A stretch of DNA of 64,000 nucleotides from Paenibacillus sp. BK033. Its GTDB lineage: Bacteria; Bacillota; Bacilli; Paenibacillales; Paenibacillaceae. Where the stretch lies: positions 1,302,001-1,366,000 of the forward strand of contig NZ_SLVP01000001.1 of the NCBI RefSeq assembly GCF_004345425.1, written 5' to 3'. This document shows, in pieces, positions 24,739 through 32,023 of the stretch. Below the pieces are notes generated by a model that was not told the origin of the DNA, did no database searches, and saw only the letters and a list, made by a program, of their open reading frames with translations. Each line of letters starts with the position of its first letter. Position 1 is the first letter of the stretch. A program made the translations under genes and the position numbers.

Positions 24739-25337
24739 AATGCGATGACGTACAAGAGAAGTTCGATGTCTTCGGATATTTATCAGAGGAAGATGCCGAA
24801 CGGGAAGCGATGGAAGCCCATTTGCTCGATTGCGAGCATTGTTCCGAACAATACCGTCTGTGGGAAGAAAGCGAAGAGATGATCCTTAAGCTTTCGGAAG
24901 AGGATGAGGTTGTTACGGTCCAGATGGAGCATGTCAATCGCAGCGTTATGGATCGCATTTATGCTGAACAATCGTGGCTCATGCCGGTTTCCCAGAAAAG
25001 CTATTATTTCTCGCCTGCTTTCAGGCGCAACCTTGCGATTGTGCTGTCCGCTTGTCTGGCCATATTCGCGTGTTCGCTTATATTCTTTATCAAAGGCAAC
25101 GAACATGGCACACCGGAAGAAAAGATGGCGCAACTGACGGGATTAATGGATACCGCTAATGCTTCCGGCAGCGATTTCGTCATTAGCGCGGAATTCGAGG
25201 TTCCCGTGGCAAGCGTTAGTGATCCGTTCGTTCTTCAAGTCGTTCCAACCTTCCCGCAATATTGGGTCGCCCTATCTCTTCTTGGGATTGTGATGACGTT
25301 GTTAATCTTGAATTGGTTGTCTAGAACGAGAAGCTAA
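24735..25337 (+). CDS. Membrane-anchored anti-sigma factor (zinc-finger ZAS type)
   Basis: A 200-residue protein that should hold the upstream ECF sigma factor inactive at the membrane. The N-terminal cytoplasmic domain has the HxxxCxxC motif in HLLDCEHCSEQY (about residues 28-39), diagnostic of zinc-associated anti-sigma domains. Two hydrophobic segments follow, at about residues 98-118 and 177-195, enclosing an extracytoplasmic portion of about 60 residues. Translation is coupled to the sigma gene by ATGA. The inducing signal cannot be read. Confidence 0.85.
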   Translation: MKCDDVQEKFDVFGYLSEEDAEREAMEAHLLDCEHCSEQYRLWEESEEMILKLSEEDEVVTVQMEHVNRSVMDRIYAEQSWLMPVSQKSYYFSPAFRRNLAIVLSACLAIFACSLIFFIKGNEHGTPEEKMAQLTGLMDTANASGSDFVISAEFEVPVASVSDPFVLQVVPTFPQYWVALSLLGIVMTLLILNWLSRTRS

Positions 25338-25452
25338 TGCACAAGCTTAATTAAGGTGTTGTTCAGATATTCAACCTCTAACCGTGGCTGTTTTATTCGG
25401 CTGCCGCGATAGAGGTTTTCTCATTTTATTGTCGGAAAGGGCGGAATCACAA

Positions 25453-26052
25453 TTGATTATTGGTATGGTACGACACGGCAATACCGATTGGAATGCGCTT
25501 GGGAAGATTCAAGGCCAGACGGATATTCCTTTAAATGAGCTTGGGAAAAAACAGGCGAACGCACTAGCCGAGCGATTAAGCAAAGATGAGAAGTTGTGGG
25601 ATGCCGTTATATCGAGTGATCTGCAGCGCGCTCGCCAGACGGCTGCGGTTATAGCAGACAAGCTGGGTATTCCGCTTCTGGACGGAGATCCTCGTTTGCG
25701 GGAACGCAATTTCGGCGAAGTCGAAGGCCTGACCCTGCCCGAGAGGGTAGAGCGCTGGGGCGAGAACTGGCGCGAGGTTGCGCAAGGACTGGAAACGGAC
25801 GACGAAGTCCGCTCCAGAGGGCTGTCATTCTTGCAGGATTGGCAGAAGCAGCGGCCGGAAGGCAGGCTGCTGGTGGTATCCCATGGCGGATTTCTGGCGC
25901 AAATGTTCGATACGCTTTGCGTCGATCTCGAGAAGCAGCAGCTGGGCAATCTTTCTTACTCGATTCTCCAGCTGAAGGATGAGCAATGGATTCCGCTTCT
26001 ATATAATTGCACTCGTCATTTGGAGAAGGAGCAGGAAGTAACGACCAATTGA
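25453..26052 (+). CDS. Histidine phosphatase family protein (phosphoglycerate-mutase-like)
   Basis: A 199-residue protein of the branch-1 histidine phosphatase superfamily. The phospho-accepting histidine is in MVRHGNTDWNALGKIQGQTD; the second Arg/Glu region is LRERNFGEVEGL and the second catalytic His lies in VVSHGGFLAQM (about residue 145). Such proteins include cofactor-dependent mutases, alpha-ribazole phosphatase and broad phosphatases; the substrate is not evident. A TTG start at 25453 is chosen since GGAAAGGGCGG sits 8 bases upstream and the RHG motif then begins at the usual distance; the longer frame from 25384 lacks a ribosome binding site. Confidence 0.82.
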   Translation: MIIGMVRHGNTDWNALGKIQGQTDIPLNELGKKQANALAERLSKDEKLWDAVISSDLQRARQTAAVIADKLGIPLLDGDPRLRERNFGEVEGLTLPERVERWGENWREVAQGLETDDEVRSRGLSFLQDWQKQRPEGRLLVVSHGGFLAQMFDTLCVDLEKQQLGNLSYSILQLKDEQWIPLLYNCTRHLEKEQEVTTN

Positions 26053-26081
26053 TGGTGGTTCCGAGCTTGCCATTCTCGGAA

Positions 26082-26186
26082 ATGTATCTCCTTCCGGCCG
26101 CTGTTGTCATTCTGAATATAGATTAGATTTATAAGGTGTATTCAGAAGTGACAAAGGCGAACGCTACGCTCCTCCAGGAGATACAT
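26082..26186 (+). repeat. 105-bp imperfect palindrome (REP/MITE-like)
   Basis: The ends ATGTATCTCCT (26082-26092) and AGGAGATACAT (26176-26186) are perfect 11-bp inverted repeats. An inner pair, TTGTCATTCTGAATA (26104-26118) and TATTCAGAAGTGACAA (26139-26154), is complementary apart from one inserted base. The whole can fold as one long hairpin. It lies directly after the phosphatase gene in a 629-bp gap (26053-26681). The shape is that of a dispersed palindromic repeat; copies elsewhere in the genome cannot be checked here. Confidence 0.6.
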
Positions 26187-26228
26187 ATCCGTTCATTCCC
26201 TCGTCAATTTATTTTTTAACAACAGTTT

Positions 26229-26257
26229 AGGCTGCCGTTTACATGGCAGCCTTTTTT
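26229..26257 (+). terminator. First of two related terminators
   Basis: AGGCTGCC (26229-26236) pairs with GGCAGCCT (26245-26252) and is followed by Ts to 26257. It is probably the terminator of the phosphatase transcript. Confidence 0.8.
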
Positions 26258-26267
26258 ATGAAGAGCA

Positions 26268-26297
26268 AGGGCTGCCAAGATCAATGGCAGCCCTTTT
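26268..26297 (+). terminator. Second of two related terminators
   Basis: GGGCTGCC (26269-26276) pairs with GGCAGCCC (26286-26293), then TTTT. It shares its stem sequence with the terminator 38 bp upstream, suggesting a local duplication. Confidence 0.7.
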
Positions 26298-26390
26298 GCC
26301 GTTCCCGCTGTTGAATTTTACAAGGCTTTTTTGTGTGGAAAACCGAGCGAGCGGAAGCGGAGCAAGCAAATGTTCATTGAGAAGCGAGGA

Positions 26391-26528
26391 CTATGCTTTC
26401 GAAGCAGCTTTCTTCCAGAAAGCTTTTAGTTCGCTTTTGATATCCGGATTCCCCTCCATACAACTTCGAATCGAAGGGAATCCGGTATCAATGGCGATCG
26501 AAAGAACATGTGCTTGCGCAGCGTGCAT
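26391..26528 (-). CDS. Possible small protein or gene remnant
   Basis: A 45-residue frame on the minus strand, starting MHAAQAHVLSI and ending KAFWKKAASKA, with protein-like composition (a GFPSIRSCMEGNPD core and a basic amphipathic C-terminal helix). It has no ribosome binding site. Within it CCGGATTCCC (26444-26453) and GGGAATCCGG (26476-26485) form an inverted repeat, and AGCTTTCT/AGAAAGCT another. Either a small gene read from the opposite strand, the tail of a decayed gene, or chance. I do not recognise a family. Confidence 0.25.
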   Translation of the reverse strand: MHAAQAHVLSIAIDTGFPSIRSCMEGNPDIKSELKAFWKKAASKA

Positions 26529-26681
26529 TACCGAAGCTTTTTAATGCAATGTGAAGCTTTTTCACACAACTAGTTTTAAAATTCAAAATTCTTCCCATAA
26601 TGGTACTAATTATTGCTAGCGCATCAAATAAGCTCGCGATCGAGACACATACGGCGGGCAGTTACGGAAAGGAGAGATACC

Positions 26682-27863
26682 ATGAATTTGTCGGATATGT
26701 TGGGCTATGCGGATATTCAGCAGTTGAGCCGAATCGCCTCCGTATATCAATGTGAGTGCAATGGCCACTCAAAAAATGATTTGATTCAGTCGATTCTCTC
26801 AACCGTCAGCCGGAAAGATGTTTTTGAGGCGCAGATCAGCAGTATGAAACTGGACGAAATGCGGTTCTTGAACTCGCTTCTATTTGAATCAAGAGATTCC
26901 TTCAGTCTGGAAGAATTGATTGCAAGGGTACAGCAAAGCAAGTTTGGCGAGCTGGAGCCCCCAGCGGAAGAACCGCCGCAGAAGAAAACGAAACGCACAA
27001 AGAAAAAGCAGGCCGAGGCCGAAGCGCCCAAAGAATCGGGACCGCGCGAGATGATCTCCAGGTTCAAGCATCAGGGATGGCTGTTCAACGGAGTAACCGG
27101 AACGAATCGTTATATGTTCCAGGTACCGCAGGACCTGAGAACGAGATTCCGCGAAACGCTTCGCAAAAAGTTTGCAGCAGAGCTGCACTATACGGATGAG
27201 CCGCATATGTACCGGGACGAACAATTGCTTGTTCAAGAGGATGTTTATCAGCTGCTTCATTATATTTACCACAATGAGGTGCAGCTGTCGGCGGACGGTT
27301 CGATGTACAAACGGTTCAGCGGACAGATTCTGGAAAAGCTGGCCATTTCGGAGGAGCTGCCGGGCAAAGGCGAATGGCGATTCGGTTACGGCAGACATTT
27401 TCACCATTATCCGAACCGGATGTCTCTCCTGTTCGACTACTGCAGCTATATGAAGTATTTCGCTGACGATAATCTGGTATTGACCTTATCGCCGAGCGGC
27501 GAAGAACGGTTGCGCGGCAAGCCGGCGAGTGAAATGGAGCAGATCTATAAATTCTGGCTGAAGCTGTACAAAGGGGCAATACCGAACATTCATTCGCTTG
27601 TGCATTGGATGAACAGTCTGGCAGAGCAATGGGTTACGGTTGACTCGCTGCGCAAGGTGCTTATCCCCTTTGTCAAACCGTTCTATTACGACACGGCCGA
27701 CAAGGTGCTGGATATCCGGTTAATCGGAATGATGGTTCATCTGGGCATGCTACGGATCGGCGAGCATCAGGAGAATGGTACGGTTGTGCGGATGACCAAA
27801 TTGGGAAGGGCGCTGGTCGCCGGAGTAAACCTCGAAGATCAGGATCGGATGTTTCTCTATTAA
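26682..27863 (+). CDS. Unrecognised 393-residue protein
   Basis: Start chosen at 26682 after AAGGAGAGA. Residues 1-80 look helical with an alternating pattern, LSDMLGYADIQQLSRIAS then NDLIQSILSTVSRKD, reminiscent of SAP-like or Rho-N-type small nucleic-acid-binding helices. About residues 87-120 form a highly charged linker rich in Glu, Pro and Lys (KKTKRTKKK). The C-terminal 270 residues are globular, with many aromatic residues (GRHFHHYPNRMSLLFDY) and no catalytic motif that I can name; winged-helix-type folding is possible. Single gene between a gap with several inverted repeats and the IDEAL protein gene. The linker and basic patch hint at nucleic acid contact, but that is inference. Confidence 0.8.
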   Translation: MNLSDMLGYADIQQLSRIASVYQCECNGHSKNDLIQSILSTVSRKDVFEAQISSMKLDEMRFLNSLLFESRDSFSLEELIARVQQSKFGELEPPAEEPPQKKTKRTKKKQAEAEAPKESGPREMISRFKHQGWLFNGVTGTNRYMFQVPQDLRTRFRETLRKKFAAELHYTDEPHMYRDEQLLVQEDVYQLLHYIYHNEVQLSADGSMYKRFSGQILEKLAISEELPGKGEWRFGYGRHFHHYPNRMSLLFDYCSYMKYFADDNLVLTLSPSGEERLRGKPASEMEQIYKFWLKLYKGAIPNIHSLVHWMNSLAEQWVTVDSLRKVLIPFVKPFYYDTADKVLDIRLIGMMVHLGMLRIGEHQENGTVVRMTKLGRALVAGVNLEDQDRMFLY

Positions 27864-28076
27864 ATTTTCTATGAAACCAATTAGGCGATGGCATATTAAT
27901 TGGAATGGGGGCAATCGTACTTATCGGCGCGCAGAATGGTGAATATGCTTAAAGTAGGAGCCGGTTCGATTGTGACTGAGAATGACGAGTTGACCTATAC
28001 TCTTTCACTTGAATCACCGCGTGACGATAGTCGAAGACGATAGGATCTCTTTAACGCCGGTTTGGAGGTGTATCCT

Positions 28077-28259
28077 ATGGACAAAATGAAAGTTGCGTAT
28101 GAAGCAATGCTAGGATTAGCAGCGGAGATGGTATTGGATGAAGCCGTTCACAAGTTTCGCTCGGATCGGATCTACAAAGCGATCGATCAAGCGCTGGCCG
28201 TTGGTGACGAGGATACGTTCTACCGTTTAGCCGCTCAATTAAATCAATTAAAGAGCTAA
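28077..28259 (+). CDS. IDEAL-domain protein (YpiB-like, short)
   Basis: A 60-residue protein that is essentially one IDEAL domain: the C-terminal AIDQALAVGDEDTFYRLAAQLNQL carries the conserved I-D-x-A-L pattern and the following Asp/Phe/Leu positions. In B. subtilis, YpiB is a longer protein with this domain and lies before ypiF and qcrABC, as here. The start at 28077 has GGAGGTG upstream. Role unknown; the domain is thought to mediate protein contacts. The preceding 213-nt gap holds a possible 35-codon frame (27936-28043) without a good ribosome binding site. Confidence 0.82.
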   Translation: MDKMKVAYEAMLGLAAEMVLDEAVHKFRSDRIYKAIDQALAVGDEDTFYRLAAQLNQLKS

Positions 28260-28272
28260 TTTGCGCGAATAG

Positions 28273-28330
28273 AAACTTCCGCCCTATGATGGAGGACTTA
28301 AGGACCCGTCATAGCAGCGGGAGTTTTTTT
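28273..28330 (+). terminator. Terminator after the IDEAL gene
   Basis: AAACTTCCGC (28273-28282) pairs with GCGGGAGTTT (28317-28326), with a further inner stem CTATGA/TCATAG, followed by Ts to 28330. Confidence 0.85.
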
Positions 28331-28409
28331 GTTGATTGGATTGGCAAAAACCCCCTTTATGGGTAACATAGAGATTACGGACGAATCTCAACAGGAAAGG
28401 GAGCAGGAA

Positions 28410-28829
28410 ATGAAATTTAGCGACATTGCCGAGCAACAATGGGACGAGCTTAAGCCTTACCTCGACACATGCTTGCTGCCGGTCACCGGAATGACGGGAT
28501 TGGAGCAGCCGCATGAAGCAACGCTTGCATTAGAAAAGTTAAGGGACGTAATGGACCTCATAGAAATTCCTTTTAAGGGAAGAATCGTGACCTATCCGGC
28601 GATGCATTACTTGAATGCGGAGTCTGCAGAGGCACTAGTTACGACAACCTGCCGGTCGTTAAAGGAATCCGGATTCCGGTTTGTCATCGTGATCTCGGCT
28701 AAGAATCAGGACGGTCTGGAATACCCGGATGCCGACCTTGTGATCTGTCCGGGCGGGGAAGGGGAAGCGCCAACTTCCGCAAATGTGTCGAAAGCCGTTC
28801 AGGCTTTGTGGAACCGCGGCGACTCCTAG
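28410..28829 (+). CDS. ypiF: YpiF-like DUF2487 protein
   Basis: A 139-residue conserved Bacillales protein of unknown function. MKFSDIAEQQWDELKPYLDTCLLP at the N terminus and YPAMHYL in the middle are the recognisable family portions; a hydrophobic strand FRFVIVIS and PDADLVICPGG follow. The start at 28410 is preceded by AGGAAAGGGAG; an upstream ATG at 28329 overlaps the preceding terminator. Conserved position directly upstream of qcrA supports the name. Confidence 0.82.
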   Translation: MKFSDIAEQQWDELKPYLDTCLLPVTGMTGLEQPHEATLALEKLRDVMDLIEIPFKGRIVTYPAMHYLNAESAEALVTTTCRSLKESGFRFVIVISAKNQDGLEYPDADLVICPGGEGEAPTSANVSKAVQALWNRGDS

Positions 28830-28985
28830 GCGTCAATAAAGCGCTGTCATCTTCCAAACGGGTGTATTTTTGAATAAAAAAAATGGGTTTTGGGGAAACA
28901 AAAGTTAAGGCAAGGTTAAATGTGACAAATTGCCAACAAATTTGTGAATGGCATTTTATAGGTAAATAAATCGCGAGCCATATTC

Positions 28986-29014
28986 TTGACGCTCCCAAGC
29001 GCCTAGGCTATTAT
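28986..29014 (+). promoter_or_regulatory. Promoter of qcrABC
   Basis: TTGACG (28986-28991) and TATTAT (29009-29014) are exactly 17 bp apart; transcription would start near 29021, about 75 nt before qcrA. The 28830-28985 segment upstream is AT-rich and contains TTGTGAA (28940 region), a single Rex-like half-site too incomplete to claim. Confidence 0.75.
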
Positions 29015-29094
29015 AGTTTATGTCCTAGTTCGTCAAGCGTTTTGCCGTGTGGCTGAACGCGAGAAATGGTTGGCAAAGGGGGTTAGAACAGAAG

Positions 29095-29625
29095 ATGAGT
29101 AACCACGAACATCAAGAAACCGCGCATCGTCCGGTTCAACGCAAAGAGATGTCCCGGCGTCAATTTTTGTCGTATACACTCGGCGGTACGACTGCATTTA
29201 TGGTTGGTGGCGCGGTTTTGCCTATGGTCCGTTTTGCGGTTGATCCGCTCTTGGCAAAAAAAGCCGAGGGTACATGGGTTAAAGTAGTTGAAGAGAGCAA
29301 AATAACAACTGAGCCTCAAGAATTCAAGTTCCAAATTCATCAGGTCGATGGCTGGTATGTAAGCGATCCCGAACTTTCTGCCTGGATTACGAAGGATGCG
29401 AATAATCAGATTTTTGCGCTTTCGCCGGTATGTAAGCACCTCGGTTGCACGATCGGTTGGAATACGCTTGGCCATCACGAGTATGATTGTCCTTGCCACG
29501 GTGCACGTTATACCGTTGACGGGAAAAACCTTGCAGTTGCCCCAAATCCATTAGATGAATATGAAGTGAAAGTTGAAAACGGTTTTGTGTATGTAGGTCC
29601 GATTAAAGCGAACTCTCGCGTATAG
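29095..29625 (+). CDS. qcrA: Menaquinol:cytochrome c reductase, Rieske iron-sulfur subunit
   Basis: A 176-residue Rieske protein of the bc-type complex. The [2Fe-2S] ligands are in CKHLGCTIGW and CPCHGARY, with both cysteine-histidine pairs intact (about residues 119-142). The N terminus carries a twin-Arg-type signal anchor, MSRRQFLSYTLGGTTAF, followed by one membrane segment. The start at 29095 follows AAAGGGGG; an earlier in-frame start at 29047 lies nearer the promoter without such a site. It is the first gene of qcrABC and accepts electrons from menaquinol. Confidence 0.95.
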   Translation: MSNHEHQETAHRPVQRKEMSRRQFLSYTLGGTTAFMVGGAVLPMVRFAVDPLLAKKAEGTWVKVVEESKITTEPQEFKFQIHQVDGWYVSDPELSAWITKDANNQIFALSPVCKHLGCTIGWNTLGHHEYDCPCHGARYTVDGKNLAVAPNPLDEYEVKVENGFVYVGPIKANSRV

Positions 29626-29639
29626 GAGGCTAATAGCAG

Positions 29640-30311
29640 ATGTTTAAATCGATGTACAACTGGATTGACGAACGTCTTGATATTACGCCGCTTTGGCGGG
29701 ATGTAGCGGACCATGAAGTACCGGAGCACGTTAACCCTGCTCATCACTTCTCGGCATTCGTTTACTGCTTCGGCGGTTTGACGTTCTTTATCACCGTAAT
29801 TCAAATTTTGTCCGGCATGTTCCTTACCATGTACTATGTACCGGACATTATCAATGCTTATGCAAGCGTTGACTACTTGAACCATAAGGTTGCATTTGGC
29901 GGCATTGTTCGCGGCATGCACCACTTTGGCGCAAGTTTGGTTATCGTAATGATGTTTTTACATACCTTGCGTGTATTCTTCACGGGCTCCTACAAAGCTC
30001 CTCGTGAAATGAACTGGGTCGTAGGGATGCTGATCTTTTTCATTATGTTAGGCCTTGGCTTCACGGGATACCTGCTGCCATGGGATAACAAAGCTTACTT
30101 CGCTACGAAGGTAGGCGTGCAGATCGCAGAATCCGTACCGTATATCGGTCCTTACATTGGTGAGTTCCTGTACGGCGGCGACATCGTAGGCGCGCAAACG
30201 TTAACACGTTTCTTCGCAATTCACGTATTCTTCCTGCCTGGCGCTCTTATTGCAATGCTTGCAGCGCACTTCCTGATGATTCGGAAGCAAGGCATTTCGG
30301 GACCACTTTAA
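29640..30311 (+). CDS. qcrB: Menaquinol:cytochrome c reductase, cytochrome b6-like subunit
   Basis: A 223-residue membrane protein with four hydrophobic helices, holding the b hemes. Heme-ligand histidines appear in the pairs GMHHFGASLVIVMMFLHTLRVF and RFFAIHVFFLPGALIAMLAAHF, spaced as in cytochrome b6. The quinol-site region includes GFTGYLLPWDNKAYFATKVG. It is short like cytochrome b6 because subunit IV is fused to the cytochrome c in QcrC. Fourteen bases after qcrA. Confidence 0.96.
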   Translation: MFKSMYNWIDERLDITPLWRDVADHEVPEHVNPAHHFSAFVYCFGGLTFFITVIQILSGMFLTMYYVPDIINAYASVDYLNHKVAFGGIVRGMHHFGASLVIVMMFLHTLRVFFTGSYKAPREMNWVVGMLIFFIMLGLGFTGYLLPWDNKAYFATKVGVQIAESVPYIGPYIGEFLYGGDIVGAQTLTRFFAIHVFFLPGALIAMLAAHFLMIRKQGISGPL

Positions 30312-30329
30312 GCGAAGGGAGGATTTATT

Positions 30330-31202
30330 ATGGCGCATGGTCATAAATCGAACGAGAAGGTCGTTTATGTCGGCGACTCGCGGGTGAAGAAAAGCAATCA
30401 TCCGAATATTCCGCCAGACTATACGTCCTACCCCGGTAAATCGGAAGCGTTCATACCGAACTTCCTGCTTAAGGAATGGATGGTGGGCTGCGTAGTCCTG
30501 GTTGGTTTCCTAACCTGGACTATTGCGGAAGGTGCACCGCTTGGTTATCCGGCGGACCCTACGAATGCATCCTTTATTCCGATGCCGGACTGGTACTTCT
30601 TGTTCTTGTATCAGTTTTTGAAATATCCATGGGTTTCTGGCGACTACATCGTGCTTGGTACGATGGGGGTTCCGGCTATTATGTTTGGCGGGTTGCTGCT
30701 TGCTCCGTTCCTGGATACAGGCAAAGAGCGCCGGTTCTATCGCCGTCCAATCGCATCATCGCTCATGTTCTTGTCCTTGATCGCCTGTGTGTATTTGACG
30801 GTTATCTCCTGGAGTCACTACACACATGAAATGGAAGCTACGAATTCGATTCCGGAACATAAAGTCCGTGAAGAGAAAGCCCGTGAAGCAGCCGAGAAAG
30901 GTCAAGAGCCTCCTAGCGCGACGAAGCCGACAAAAACGGTTGCACTGGTTGACGCCAACGACCCGGCAATGGACATTGTCAAGAAAGCGCAATGCGTTGC
31001 TTGTCATGCTAACGATCTGAAGGGCAATCCGCCGAAGATACCGGCTTTGACTGGCGTAGGCGACAGGTTGTCGAAGGAAGAACTGGTTGAAACCGTGACC
31101 AATGGCCGCGGTGGCATGCCAGCTTTCAAAGATCAGCTATCCGCTGCAGAGATTGACCAATTAACAACTTGGCTTGCGAAGCAAAAAGCGCCGGCTGAAT
31201 AA
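30330..31202 (+). CDS. qcrC: Menaquinol:cytochrome c reductase, subunit IV fused to cytochrome c
   Basis: A 290-residue fusion protein. About residues 25-165 correspond to b6f subunit IV, with three membrane segments and the motif MPDWYFLFLYQFLKYPW. A charged linker rich in Glu/Lys/Pro follows, then a c-type cytochrome domain from about residue 205 with heme-attachment motif CVACH and a distal methionine in GRGGMPAFKDQLS. This domain fusion is the known Bacillus arrangement. Last gene of qcrABC before a terminator. Confidence 0.96.
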   Translation: MAHGHKSNEKVVYVGDSRVKKSNHPNIPPDYTSYPGKSEAFIPNFLLKEWMVGCVVLVGFLTWTIAEGAPLGYPADPTNASFIPMPDWYFLFLYQFLKYPWVSGDYIVLGTMGVPAIMFGGLLLAPFLDTGKERRFYRRPIASSLMFLSLIACVYLTVISWSHYTHEMEATNSIPEHKVREEKAREAAEKGQEPPSATKPTKTVALVDANDPAMDIVKKAQCVACHANDLKGNPPKIPALTGVGDRLSKEELVETVTNGRGGMPAFKDQLSAAEIDQLTTWLAKQKAPAE

Positions 31203-31216
31203 ATAGCACCACCATA

Positions 31217-31250
31217 AAAACCTGATCGTATTTATGCGGTCAGGTTTTTT
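31217..31250 (+). terminator. Terminator of qcrABC
   Basis: AAAACCTGA (31217-31225) pairs with TCAGGTTTT (31240-31248) and continues into Ts. Confidence 0.9.
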
Positions 31251-31282
31251 CAAATCTAACCGAAGCAGGGGCGTGTATTTCA

Positions 31283-31921
31283 ATGGGCATACCTTTATCT
31301 TGGTTCTGGAGCCGTTCTTTCTTATTAAATCGCCTCTTTTTGTGGGTAATGTTTATCTTTAATTTCCTCGGCACCGTCTACGGGTACATCTGGTATGGCA
31401 ATCAGATTGAAGATACGGTGAGCCATCATCCGTTGTGGCAGGTTGTATTCGTCCCGGATAGCCCAACAGCAAGCTTGTTCTTTACTTTAACCTTGCTGTA
31501 TTGGCTGTTTCCTCCGCAAGGGAACTCCCGTTTTGTCAATGGAGCGCGGATGATTATCGAAGGCCTGGCGGTTGTTACTTCTATTAAGTATGGCATCTGG
31601 GCGGTTTCTATGATTGTGGCAGGAAGCATCCAAGGGGATCCGCTCCAATGGGAACATTGGATGCTTATGGTCTCGCATACGGCAATGGCCGTTGAAGTGC
31701 TGTTGTATGCCCGTTTTATGAGAGCCGGCTTATGGGCAGCCGTAATCGGTACGTTATGGTTGCTGCTAAATGATACCGTGGATTATACGTATGATGTGTT
31801 TCCATGGCTTTCGGACAAGCTTATGGATGATTTAACCGCAGTCAAATGGTTTACATACAGCTTGACCATCTTCAGCTTTATTGTTGGCGGATTGGCATTA
31901 AGAGCAAGAAAAGAGACATAA
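31283..31921 (+). CDS. ypjA: YpjA-like DUF1405 membrane protein
   Basis: A 212-residue protein with about six hydrophobic segments, belonging to the DUF1405 family. The recognisable portion is the N-terminal NFLGTVYGYIWYGNQ and PDSPTASLFFTLTLLYWL; PWLSDKLMDDLTAVKWFTYS near the C terminus is also typical. The position between qcrC and ypjB is as in B. subtilis. Its function is unknown. The ribosome binding site is weak (GGGGCG). Confidence 0.85.
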   Translation: MGIPLSWFWSRSFLLNRLFLWVMFIFNFLGTVYGYIWYGNQIEDTVSHHPLWQVVFVPDSPTASLFFTLTLLYWLFPPQGNSRFVNGARMIIEGLAVVTSIKYGIWAVSMIVAGSIQGDPLQWEHWMLMVSHTAMAVEVLLYARFMRAGLWAAVIGTLWLLLNDTVDYTYDVFPWLSDKLMDDLTAVKWFTYSLTIFSFIVGGLALRARKET

Positions 31922-32023
31922 ATTTGGACATCCCTTCATAAAGTGGTCATAGCAAATGTTTATGACGTAAATCACCGCATGAGCCAAGGCTGGCCTATTG
32001 TGCGGTTTTTAGGAGGGATGTCC

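Noticed and set aside
26407..26428. Hairpin AGCTTTCT/AGAAAGCT with TTTT and flanking GAAGCA, resembling the 42-bp repeat family in layout
   Set aside because: The stem sequence is entirely different and the shared flanks are short; likeness is too slight to call a family member.
26284..26544. 86-codon plus-strand frame in the 26-kb gap
   Set aside because: It begins inside a terminator stem, has no ribosome binding site and unlikely composition.
28930..28960. Possible Rex operator upstream of qcrA (TTGTGAA half-site)
   Set aside because: Only one half-site; the matching TTCACAA is absent at the required distance.
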